From: Parapristionchus giblindavisi
Taxonomy: Eukaryota > Nematoda > Chromadorea > Rhabditida > Diplogasteridae
Assembly (NCBI GenBank): GCA_943737045.1
Contig: CALSFV010000299.1
Coordinates: forward strand, 176,001-240,000
Reading direction: 5' to 3'
Length of the DNA stretch: 64,000 nucleotides
The notes under the pieces are model-generated. The model ran no database searches. It saw only the letters and a list, made by a program, of their open reading frames with translations, and was not told the DNA's origin. The translations under genes were made by a program, and so were the position numbers. Positions 36,201-48,748 of the stretch are shown here, piece after piece (the stretch's first letter is position 1; each line of letters starts with the position of its first letter).

Positions 36201-39200
36201 CAACAACTACCATATCAACAACAATCTGTGTTAACTTCTTAATTCTGCCTCCTTTCGCATCAATAACTAGCTTCAAACGGTATTGGTGAAAACGACGGTG
36301 GCGGAATGGTATTTTTGGTCGATTCCTTCCCATTCCCGGAGAAGGGCCTTTTTGAGCGACTCCAGATTCGAGTTGGGACAGGCATAGGTATTGCTCTCAA
36401 GAACTGATCACACAAAAAGGTCGAGGAGGTTGAGATCGGGAGAGTAGGAGGCCATTCCGAGGAGCGGGTGAATGAGTGAAAACGGGGTATTCAACCAGGC
36501 ATTAAGAATCTTTGCCTTGTGAGTCGGTGCCGAATCTTTCTTTAAGCTCCAATGCAGGATCCCAAAGTGGCGCTTGGCCCCGGTGCCCAGACACTCCATT
36601 TGGATCTCTGACAGGTTGTTATCCCAGTTCAACTTGGCTCCAGGATCGACGAAAACCCGTAGATTCCGGCCCATGGCACATATGTCAGCCCAAACCATGA
36701 CTTTCCGAGGAAGAGAGCCTCCATTCAACTCTCATCCGCTTCATAGAAGTCCTCTACCAATATCCTATCGATTTGGCGGTTGTACGATTGTTCCACTGTG
36801 AACAGCGTCTTATCAAAGAAAGCGTCACCATGTGTTCCGCCGACGCAGTGCGAGCCAGAAGGACAGGCATCTATTCTAGGGCGTGCCATTTCACTGAATG
36901 GAAAGCAATCACCACCAAACGCAGATACGAGATGCTCATAATGATGAATTTCAATGAAATTATTTCGAGAGCGCCGGGGAGACGCACAAAACGATGAAAA
37001 ACCACTGCTAAATACAGGAGGTCGTGTTTCCATAATTCTGCCGCACCCTGTATATCGGGTCTCCGGTAAAAGTGTAGCAACGCCTGCCACTAGGAAAAAA
37101 ATTTTGTCTCCGATTTCGATGAAAGTCGGCTAGTGGGTGTGGTTGGAGGTCATGAGAAGGCCTAGCCGCTTGATTTGGCCAAAATTGCAAATTATCGATT
37201 TTTTGCGATCTACCCTGAAAATGATCATAACTCGGTTCATTTTCATCGTACAGCGAGCGGTTGGTTGTCATTCGAACCGTATTCTAATTCTCTCCAAAAA
37301 AAAAAGCGAACGGGTCAGTCGTGAATGACCCGTTCGCTGTTATGTCGTCTTCAGGGCGAAAAACGCAAAAAACTAATTTCTTGAACAGAAAGGTGACCTG
37401 TTCTCGAAAAATTTTCTCTTGAAACCTTCGGTATTATTGCAGAAAAGAAGTGTCAGATGACGCACAAAGTCGGTATGTTGTTCATTTACGGTATCTCTGT
37501 CCCCTCAATACCGTTTAATAGAGTACACGGGACTTAGCCATTTTTTTACGCCTCAGCAGTTTTTTGATCGTATCTGTCTTTAAAATAGTCCAAGCGACTA
37601 TCTTAAAAAAGGAAAATGATGCTCTCGGAAAGGTGAATAAAAAGTTCTTTCATGATCGAATAGCTATGACAACCCATCTTCGAGTTATTCGGGGAAAACG
37701 TCAGTCCCGTGTACTCTATTAAACGGTATTGAGGGGACAGAGATACCGTAAATGAACAACATATCGACTTTGTGCGTCATCTGACAACTTCTTTTCTGCA
37801 ATAATACCGAAGAGTTCAAGAGAAAATTTTCGAGAACAGGTCACCTTTTTGTTCAAGAAATTAGTTTTTTGCGTTTTTCGCCCTGAAGACGACTTAACAG
37901 CGAACGGGTTATTCACAACTTTTTTGGAGAGAATTAGAATACGGTTCGAATGACACCCATCCGCTCGCTGTACGATGAAAATGAACCGAGTTATGATCAT
38001 TTTCATGGTATATCGCAAAAAATCGATAATTTGCAATTTTGGCCAAATCAAGCGGCTAGGCCTTCTCATGACCTCCAACCACACCCACTAGCCGACTTTC
38101 ATCGAAATCGGAGACAAAATGTTTTTCCTAGTGGCAGAACCGACCGTTTTTGCTACACTGTTACAGGAGACCCGTGATATATGGCCCAATCTCAATCTCA
38201 ATGGTGGTTCAGGCATCCCGTATTGGTATGGCCTTCTCCAATAGCTACGACTCGGCCAATTTCGTGAAGTTGATTCGAGAGATGAGAGTGGTGAACGAAT
38301 GTGCGGTACGAAGGACAGCCGTGCCCATCACCCTTGCACAGTACGGTATTCGTTATTGATTGATATCTATCCGGTGCTTGATACGATCGAGTATCGATCG
38401 GTGTTTGTTGGATTACTGTAAGATTGATTTATCGATTGATATCTATAAAGCTATCTATAATAGTATCTCTATAACTTGTAGGTAATCTCGTTTCGATCGT
38501 TTATATTAGAAATAACTTCATTTATTTTTTTATGTTATCCGAGCTCTCCTTCCCTTCTCTGCTCTCTCGACTCGTGGACGTTGATCACTTTGGACTCGCC
38601 GTCAAGCTTGCTGATTGGCTCTCCAAGTTAGTCTTTGATCTTTGATCTTTGGTCTCTAGTTTTCTGTGCTTGATCTCTCTAATGCTTTAATTTTCTCTCC
38701 TGATCATTAGCATAATCTTTGATCTTTGATCTTTAGCGCCTTGTTTTTGCTGCTTAACGTTGCTCTTCTGATCATTTTCTTGATCTTTGAACTTTGATCT
38801 TTCCATTCCAGGGACGGTGTGGAGACGGACCGAGTGGTGCTAGCGTGGCTGAAGAAGTTGATCGTTATATCGACGAAGAAGAATGTATCGGCTGCCTCAA
38901 TCGATGAAGCCATATCGGAGAAGTTGAAGAAGTATCCACACGTGGCCTTTGCTGGTGAGGATTACTGTAGATATTAAAGGGTTACGGTATCTTGGAATAC
39001 TTTTACGAGCTTACTGATAACGTATTTGTTTTGTCCTATTTGGACCACACATAGGTCGAATAGCTAGGTTATCGGTTTTCAAAATGCGGTCAGGTTTTTC
39101 GATTTTTGGCAAAGTTGGCTCAAAATGCGGTCAGGTTTTTCGATTTTTGTGAAATTTTGGCTCAAAATGCGGTCAGGTTTTACGATTTTTTGGGAAATTT

Positions 39201-39923
39201 TGGCTCAAAATGCGGTCAGGCTTGGTGCTTTGTAACATACTTTTCGACCTATGGGACCACAGTGCATCTGATAAGAAATCTCTTATTTTTATTTGGACAA
39301 ATGATGAATATCTCTTTTGCATGTGATATTCAATCAATCAACAACCAAAACAAATCAATCAATAAGTCGATAACAACTCGATAAATTGATAATCATTTTG
39401 TAGATGCTGCGGAGAAGGCGATGGAAGTGGGAGCGAAGGAATTGGCGAAGAAGTTGATTGCGAGAGAGAAAAATGATGAAAGACAGGTAGACTATTGATA
39501 CTGTAGGCTACGGTTTACTATGTATTCCTTAGACTACGGTAGTTGGTAACTATTGATTGATTTACTCACTGGGGAATAATAAACTGACTAATAGATATTA
39601 GTGAATTTTTGAATGTTTTGTATTTTTTTGGCTTCTGTCCTTAGACCTTCGATTGGTACTATCGTAAACTGTCGAAAGAAGATAATAGAGTGAAACAGGA
39701 AATCAAATGGTATAAGGGGGGGGGGTGTCCTTGTGATTACATATTTCGAGCTAAATTTTAGACAACCTTTCTTATTTTTATTACATCAATAAATATATTG
39801 TGGAAAGTTAATGGCAACTATTATGTTTAATTTTATAATAATTTTAATATACTGTAGTTGTTCTCCGAGTGGTCGGGCCACGCTTTGGGTTATTAATAAC
39901 GTGCAAACGAAGAAGTTAACGAA

Positions 39924-39978
<55 letters not shown>

Positions 39979-42900
39979 TAATAATAATAATAATAATAAT
40001 AAATATATTTTCCACCCATTATCAGATCGAATGTCTACTCCGATTGGGTGAGGTGGGTCAGGCCCTGGCTCGTGCCAATCTCGTCCGACAACCAAAGCTC
40101 ATTCATACCGTACTCCGCCATCTCACACGAACTCTCAAGAAGGATCAACTAGAATTTGAGATTACCAAGATTCCTAATGTATGGTTTTGAATTTAATTAA
40201 TTACGTTATTGGTAATTATAATCGTAATTCACTCTTATTTTTGTTGTAATGAAATAGAGAAGAATAAGAATTGTAGCTTGAACAAGAACTCATTCACATT
40301 GGTCCTTTTGTTGACTTTTAGCGCCCTGAGCTTTAATATTTTATTTTTTTTAAATAAAATAATTATATTATTGATTGAATCAGGCTCGATGCGTGTACGA
40401 GGAGTACGTTCGACAGCACAGCAATGGAGATCAGATGCTCGCCCTCCTCAGACAGAGTTCGGACTTTGAACTCACACTGATCTACCATCTCGATGCGGCT
40501 GTGGCTGCGTCCGCCGATGGACCATTTGCGGTATGTGGGCGGAGCTTAGAGTACGGTAGAGTATGGATACCTCAGAGTACGGTAGACTAGAGGTTCCTTA
40601 GAGTACGGTAGACTAGAGGTTCCTTAGAGTACGGTAGACTATATGTTCCTTAGAGTACGGTAGACTATAGGTTCCTTAGAGTACGGTAGACTATAGGTTC
40701 CTTAGACTACGGTAGACTATGGATACCTCAGAGTACGGTAGACTATGGATACCTCAGAGTACGGTAGACTATGGATACCTCAGGGTACGGTAGACTATGG
40801 ATACCTCAGAGTACGGTAGACTATGGATACCTCAGAGTACGGTAGACTATGGATACCTCAGAGTACGGTAGACTATGGATACCTCAGAGTACGGTAGACT
40901 ATGGATACCTCAGAGTACGGTAGACTATGGATACCTCAGAGTACGGTAGACTATGGATACCTCAGAGTACGGTAGACTATGGATACCTCAGAGTACGGTA
41001 GACTATGGAACCTCAGAGTACGGTAGACTATGGATACCTCAGAGTACGGTAGACTATGGATACCTCAGAGTACGGTAGACTATGGATACCTCAGAGTACG
41101 GTAGACTATGGATACCTCACAGTACGGTAGACTATGGATACCTCAGAGTACGGTAGACTATGGATACCTCACAGTACGGTAGACTATGGATACCTCAGTT
41201 ACACAAGAGGAATGTCTCTCTTGTCAGCATTTAGAATGAGGTGCATGCAAATCTATTTTTTGGCCAAAAACTGGCCTAAAAAAGGCCATTCATATTTTTC
41301 ATCGAAAAGTTCCTTCAAACTCCATCAATCGACTTCAAATTTTATCGACTTGAAAAAAGACATTTATAGTTTACATTTATTTATTCTGTTTTCAGGAAGA
41401 TGAGCGTAAGCGATCGTTACTGGAGGGCAAAGAGTGTGCGACGACGCTGAAGGACGCAGCGCTCGCTGAACTACTGCAGGAAGCTGCGATTATGCCTGCT
41501 GCAACGACGAGGTACGGTAGATGCATGGGTGGTTACAGTAGTCTAGAGTACTGTATTCAATGGGGTATTGAAATGGCTCCTCCGTATACATTGATATACG
41601 AATGAAATATTAGCAATGACTAGTTCGTTGAGACATAGATTCCACAGGTTTTTGTTGCGTGCCAATGCGCAGCTGTTCTGTTATGATTTTATTGTGAATC
41701 ACTGATTTGGTTGGTTCAAACTTTTCAACTTGAAAGGTAATTGAGGCAGTAGTAGCTGTGATGTCAATTTTAGAAATAAGATTAATTTAATTACTTAATT
41801 AATTACTTAATTAACAAATTGCCCATATCAGATTGGAAGTGATGGAAGCGGTGGCGGATCCCGAGGCCGTCGCTCGTATTGCCAAGCAAGCAAAGCTCTC
41901 CGATAGACAGTAGACACTTTTCTATTGATTGAATGATAATAATAATAACACTGAAACTAAAAAAAGAAGTTTGCTTTGACAGCCGGTGGAATCCCGTTTG
42001 AGACTACTCGATATTACACAAAAAATAGTGGGTCCGTGGTAATGCCAAGATCACGATCCATCTTAAAGGGAGAGTAACCTCACTCAACAGTCTCTTCATC
42101 GCACACACTATTTCTCTGTTCTCTAACAACGAGAGAGCGTAGAGCGTTGAAGAGACCCTTGACAAAGGTTTCGGTCTCTTTAAGATGGTATAATAATAAA
42201 GTAAAGATCTGTACTGTTACATTTTTAACTGTGCCTTTAAAAAGGCACACCCCAAGCTAATTTTACTCTCCGCTCTGTACACACTCGCAAACACAGAAAA
42301 TGAGAGAGTATTGTCAGAGCGGAGAGTTTGAAATTAGGTCGGGGTGTGCCTTCGAACACTCTTTATCAAGCTCAGCTAAGCATTGTTTTCACTGAATTTG
42401 GAGTGTAAATAATGAGTATGCTTAATAATATTATTAGATGTACAAATATAAGTTTACAAGTACATTAAATGTGCAATTAATATTGTATAACTGTCAATAA
42501 TTACAGAGTTCACGCATGGACTATCGAGGGTCTGGCTCGAGCTCATCGCTGGGCGCATCTTCTCGAGTTTGCCAAGAAGAAGTCTCCAATTGGATACGCG
42601 GTGAGGCAATGCCCAGACGGGTTTGGTCACGTCTGGAAGTGGGCGAAGTTTGATTCATCCTTGCTTGCAGCCCTTTGTGCGCGCCTGTCATCGATACGGT
42701 AGAAGAGACGAGGCGGAGAAGTACGTCAGTAAGGCTACCGTATACGCGGATCAGATTGAGGCACATCTAGCATTAGAGTGAGTACTATTAAGTTAGTGTT
42801 GTGTAGTGTAATCTAATCTATTTAGCATATTACAATTAACATATAGCTAATGCATAATAGTCATTGTGCATTATCCCTAATTATCATATCTATTACTCTA

Positions 42901-45900
42901 CACATGATTCTCTATTCATTCTTAGCTTAGCGTAGGTTACAAGTAGGTCTCTTCTATCCCTAGTCTTAGACTCGAACTCTATATTATTTGTGATAAACTT
43001 GTATTGGTTACTACTCTAGTCTCCACATATCAAGGTATCCAACATTGGCGACCAGGATCTTAGGTTTAAGACTTAGGATTAGGATTAGACTTAGACTTTA
43101 CCTAGTTTTGCTAAGAATCAAGTTTCTGGTAAGTTTCTGGTAAGTCGTGGCTGGCAAAGCGTAGATCTTAGCCTGGAGATAGCCACTGTGACTGGTGTCT
43201 GTGGATATTGTAACACCTGGAGATAGTCACTGTGACCGGCACTTCGATACGCTCGATTGTTGCTGCGATTGGTCACGGCCCTTGGCTCTGCTATCTTGTG
43301 ATCCACACCTGATATTGAAAGCAACCATTGTAAGAGCCGAGTGTAACCTGTACCACCGTTGTGATTCCCGGTTGGATACTGTATCGCTATTGTGATACCG
43401 AGGTTGACACAGGTCTGATCAAGATCACCGTATCTTAAGATCGTTGTCCATTGAGACTAGAGACCAAAGATCAGAGACCAAAGGTCATAGATCACTCTGA
43501 GACCAGAGACTGGAGATCAAAGATCATCCACCAGATAACTGAGATCAAAGATCAGAGCACCGTACAAGATACGAGTAGCAAGCACATAAGAGATCAAGGA
43601 TCAGAGCACCGTACACGATACGAGTAGCTAGTACACATCAGGTCATAGACAGTACAGACTATAGAGTACGTGATAGTTATCATTGAACAGTACAGACTAT
43701 AATCATGACTGATTCAGGTGGAACCAAATCGACCGATTCAAATGGAATGAATTCGATGATGGATACGTTCATGAAGATGATGCTCAAGATGCAAGAAGAG
43801 TCTGATAAGAGAGTTGAGAAACTAATCAGAACTCTCAATGAATCGAATGGAGCGAGAGTTACGACTGATCCTACAGTAACCTCAGATGACAGTAGCCAGA
43901 GTGCGCATACTGTAAGTGGTCCATCGATTGATGCTCTTGAAGCCAGAATAATTGAGTTCCAATATGACCCTGAAGATGAGAGTACATTCGAGAATTGGTA
44001 TGATAGATACAAAGACATCTTCGAACATGATATGATTCACTTAGATGAGAAACTCAGAGTAAGAATCATGTTGAGACATTTGAGCACAAAATGCAATTCA
44101 CAGTATAAGAATCATTTGTCACCTAAAGATGTGTACAATGAGACATTTGAGAATACAGTGAAAGAATTGACTAATCTATTCGGTAGACAAGTTTCTGATT
44201 TTGAACTACGTCTAAGATTTCTCAATCAAAGAATGTCTATACTTGGATTGACTGATGTAAAGAAATTTGCATGTGAAGTCAACAGTCTATATCAGAAAGG
44301 AAAGATGAAGGATGTTACAGAAGACGAATTGAAGGTCACTGTATTCCTTGCAGGTCTTGATCTATCAAATCTGAAAAAGACTCGAACAGATCTAATGAAC
44401 ATAGTGAATAACAAACGAGATATCACTTTGAATGAACTCGTAGAGAAATTCTCTACACTTCAAGCACTTGAAAGAGATGTTGCTGCAGTAGAATGTCAGA
44501 ATAATATCAACTTGTTACGTGATAAGAAGTCGAACAAGTCAAATGATAAGACCGCTAAGGTTGATTCAAAGACAAAAAGTAATAAGAGTTCATCAGACAA
44601 TAAATGTGCATATTGTGATAGACATGGTCATGCAGTGCATGAATGCTGGAAGAAATATCCAGATAAACGACCCAAGAAAGATAACAAAAAGAAGAAATTC
44701 TTTAAGAAAAAGAATAATAATTCTGTGTTTTGTAATCAGGTCGTCGGTAATCGAGTCTATGCACAAGTCAATGTTAATGGAAAGGACATTGAATTCCAAG
44801 TAGATACTGGTTCAGATCTAACCTTTATCTCAAAGAATGTATGGAAAACATTGGGATCTCCAACTCTGAAAAAGGGAGGAGTACATCCAAAGTGTGCAAA
44901 TGGTACAGGTGTATCCATACTAGGAAAATTTCATTGTAAAATGAAATACATGAATGATGAGAATAGTGGATTTGTTTACGTGACAGAATCACCTATTAAA
45001 CTAATCGGAGTTGATTGGTTCTGGAAATTGAATCTCATCAGATCATTACAGAATGAAGCTGAAGATCAGCTTGTAATGAGTGTTAAAGGGACAGACTATG
45101 AGAATTGGGTCAAAGAATATTTCCCAACTGTCTGTGAGGCTGGTCTAGGTAGATATACCAAGTCCAAAGCTAATTTGTCATTGAAGAAGGATGTTCAACC
45201 TGTCTTCAGAGCTAAGAGACCAGTACCTCATGCAAGCCAGAACGTATGCAATGCTGAATTGGATAGACTAGAGAATATGGGAGTAATCCGAAAAGTAGAT
45301 TATTCGGAGTGGGCAGCACCATTTCTTCTTGTTGCTAAGAAAAATGGTCAGAAACGATTGTGTGCTGATTTCAGTACTGGCTTAAATGACAGACTTGAAG
45401 ATCATGCACATCCACTACCGTTACCCGATGATATTTTCTCCTCCTTAAATGGTGGAAAAATATTCTCTACAATAGATTTCTCTGATGCATATCTACAAGT
45501 TGAGATGGATGACGAATCGAAGAAGTTATTAGTCATTAATACGCATAGAGGTCTATACCAATATCAACGATTGCCATTCGGTGTTAAACCTGCACCAGGA
45601 ATATTTCAACAAGTAATGGATCAAATGTTGAATGGCTTGCCTAGAACTATGGCATATCTTGATGATGTTGTGGTCAGTGGAACTACACGAGAAGAACACG
45701 ACGAGAATTTGAAGAAATGTCTCGAGAGAATCGCTGAATGTGGATTCCGAATTCGTCCGGAAAAGTGTTCATTTGGATTGACTGAAGTCAAATTTCTCGG
45801 ATTCATCATTGATAATCGTGGACGACGACCAGATGAGCACAAGATTGAAGCTATAAAGCTCATGCCACCACCCAAGGATATCAATCAATTGAGATCATTC

Positions 45901-48748
45901 CTTGGTGGAGTTAACTACTATGGTTCATTTGTAAAACAAATGACTGACTTGAGAGCACCATTGGATGCATTACTCAAGAAGGATAATAAATGGGATTGGA
46001 ATAACAAGTGTGAAACTGCATTCCAAAAGATCAAACAAGTGTTGTGTTCTAATCTACTTCTCGCCCATTATGATCCTAAGGAAACCATTGTCGTTGCTGC
46101 AGATGCAAGTAACTATGGTATTGGAGCAGTACTGACACATCGATACAAAGATGGTACTGAGAAGGCTGTAATTCATGCCTCGAAGTCGTTGAAGGCTTCA
46201 GAAGTTAAGTACGCCCAAATAGAGAAGGAAGCTCTTGCATTGATATTCGCTGTTAAGAAGTTTCATAGATACATCTCTGGTAGACAGTTCATTCTACAAA
46301 CTGATCATCAGCCGTTGTTAGCCATATTTGGTAGCAAGAAGGGTATTCCGGCACATTCCGCGAATAGACTGCAGAGATGGGCCTTACTGATGTTAGGTTA
46401 CAACTTTACGATCGAGTATATCAAGACTAATGCATTCGGCAAGGCCGATATGTTATCTCGACTAATCTCTGATTATCCTACTGAACATGAAGATGTTGTA
46501 ATAGCTGCTATGTCAGTTGAAGAGGATACAATTGAGAGTCTATACAGTGGAGTACGAGCATTGCCTATTACTGTAAAAGACATTCAGAGATCTATAAGAA
46601 TAGATAAAGAATTATCTAAAGTTGTAGACTATCACATTAATGGATGGCCGAATAAACTATCTGATGAGGATAAAGAACTTCAACCTTATTTCACTCGTAG
46701 AGATAAGATAACTGTTGTGCAAGATTGTCTCATGTATGCAGACAGGGTAGTGATTCCCTATGCTCTTAGAGAGAAAGTTCTGAAAGAACTTCATAGAGGA
46801 CACCCAGGAATTGTACGAATGAAGTCATTGGCTCGTTCATACGTATATTGGCCTGCAATCGATAATCAAGTCGAAGCCACTGTCAAACAGTGTGGAAATT
46901 GTGCCAAAGCAGCCAAGAATCCAATCAAGGTACCACTTGAACCATGGCCATCAACTGATAGACCAATGGAGCGAATTCACGTTGATTTCGCAGGACCTAT
47001 GAATGGAAAGTATTACTTGATTATCGTCGATGCACATAGTAAATGGCCTGAAGTAATAGAAATGGATAGGATAACTACTAATTCTACCATTACACACATT
47101 CACAAGTTCATATCTGCATATGGTTGTCCAGAAACATTAGTTAGTGATAACGGAACACAATTCACTTCGAGTAATTTCCGAGAATACTGTGACAAGTACG
47201 GTATCGATCACATTCGGACACCACCATATCATCCTCAATCTAATGGTCAAGCAGAACGATTCGTTGATATATTCAAACGAACACTCCTCAAATTGAAAGG
47301 AGAACGACCTGAAGTAGAGAATGTTCAAACATTCCTCATGTCTTATCGATCGAATCCTAATAGACAACTAGCTGATAAGTCACCAGCTGAAGTATTCCTC
47401 GGACGAAAACTGAGAACAAGACTAAGTCTCTTGGTTCCATGTCGTAGATCAGATAAGAAGGATGAAGATATGAAACACCAGTTCGACCTGAAACATGGCG
47501 CAAAAGACAAAGAATTCAAAACTGGTGATAAGGTCTACTACCGTGATAAAGATGGACCGAATAATGTGAAATGGAGTGAAGCCATCATTGTAGATAAACT
47601 CGGTAGAGTTGTTTATCTCATTGATAAGGGAGGAAGGAGAATGAAGGCTCATGCCAATCAATTAATCTCCCGAGCAGATCAAGTCGAAGATGACATACTT
47701 GATCTTCTAATCGATTCATTCGATATCAAGAAGCCGACAGAAGATACTACGAAGGATAATCCAACTGGAGCTACAATCGTCATGCCTATCCCAGACCCCT
47801 CAAGCAAGGCATACAATCGTCCGGTCAGAGACCGAAGGCCCGTTGATAGACTTAATATTAAAACCTCCAAATGTCGTAGTTATGTTTAGTTCAATTGTAA
47901 ATTAATTTTTATTGTATTGACTATCGATTCTGTTGTATTTAACTTAGAATCTTAGGAAGGAGGTGTTGTGTAGTGTAATCTAATCTATTTAGCATATTAC
48001 AATTAACATATAGCTAATGCATAATAGTCATTGTGCATTATCCCTAATTATCATATCTATTACTCTACACATGATTCTCTATTCATTCTTAGCTTAGCGT
48101 AGGTTACAAGTAGGTCTCTTCTATCCCTAGTCTTAGACTCGAACTCTATATTATTTGTGATAAACTTGTATTGGTTACTACTCTAGTCTCCACATATCAA
48201 GGTATCCAACAGTTAGTATGATTAATAAAAGTACAGGTTTAAATCTGCATGCACTATGAATGTAAAAAAAACTATCCGAATAATATTGATTAGTTAATAA
48301 TGCGCTCCATGGTGTTTCGGCCGCTACGAATGATAGTGTGGTGTGGACGGCGATTCCTAATCTACGTTTTGTGCTCTGGTGTTGTGTGGGGCACAACGTT
48401 TCGAGAGCGGTCATGAGATGCAAAAGTGAGAGATCACTAGTAGTGAATCAACACAATACCGTATTTTTTCTGCCTTTCCCCCAAATCAATGACCGCTCTC
48501 CCACAGTTGGATATACGATAGCTCCTAACTAGATATATTAACATTGTGGTGTAGTGTGTGGATTGATTACGGTAGTCGACGACGTTTCCTAATCCACTCT
48601 CCATTACAGTCATTTCGTTCGTGCAGCAAGCATGGCATACGACCGCAAGGATATGGATACGCTACTCAAGATTCGATCTCGTGCTGCCATTCACGATAAA
48701 GTTGCGAACAAGAAAGTGCTTCAAATGATTGAGAGTCTGGCATCAACG

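Larger units (their letters stand above)
42797..48211 (+). mobile_element. Full-length Ty3/gypsy (Metaviridae) LTR retrotransposon
   Basis: A 5415-base element with two 248-base LTRs that look identical base for base, starting TGTTG and ending CAACA. A 5-base target duplication GTTAG flanks it (42792-42796 and 48212-48216). It has a single gag-pol frame and no env. It sits in the last VPS16 intron in the sense direction. The paralogous intron near 52186 shows the unoccupied site (AAGTTAGTATATTTAAT). Identical LTRs and an intact frame mean insertion was very recent. Confidence 0.97.

Noticed and set aside
36058..37271. Several medium frames in the Tc1/foldback region as separate genes
   Set aside because: Minus-strand pieces are broken Tc1/mariner transposase; the others are inverted-arm translations.
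40548..41196. CRISPR-like regular array
   Set aside because: Units are contiguous with no unique spacers, and the genome is an animal's; it is a minisatellite.
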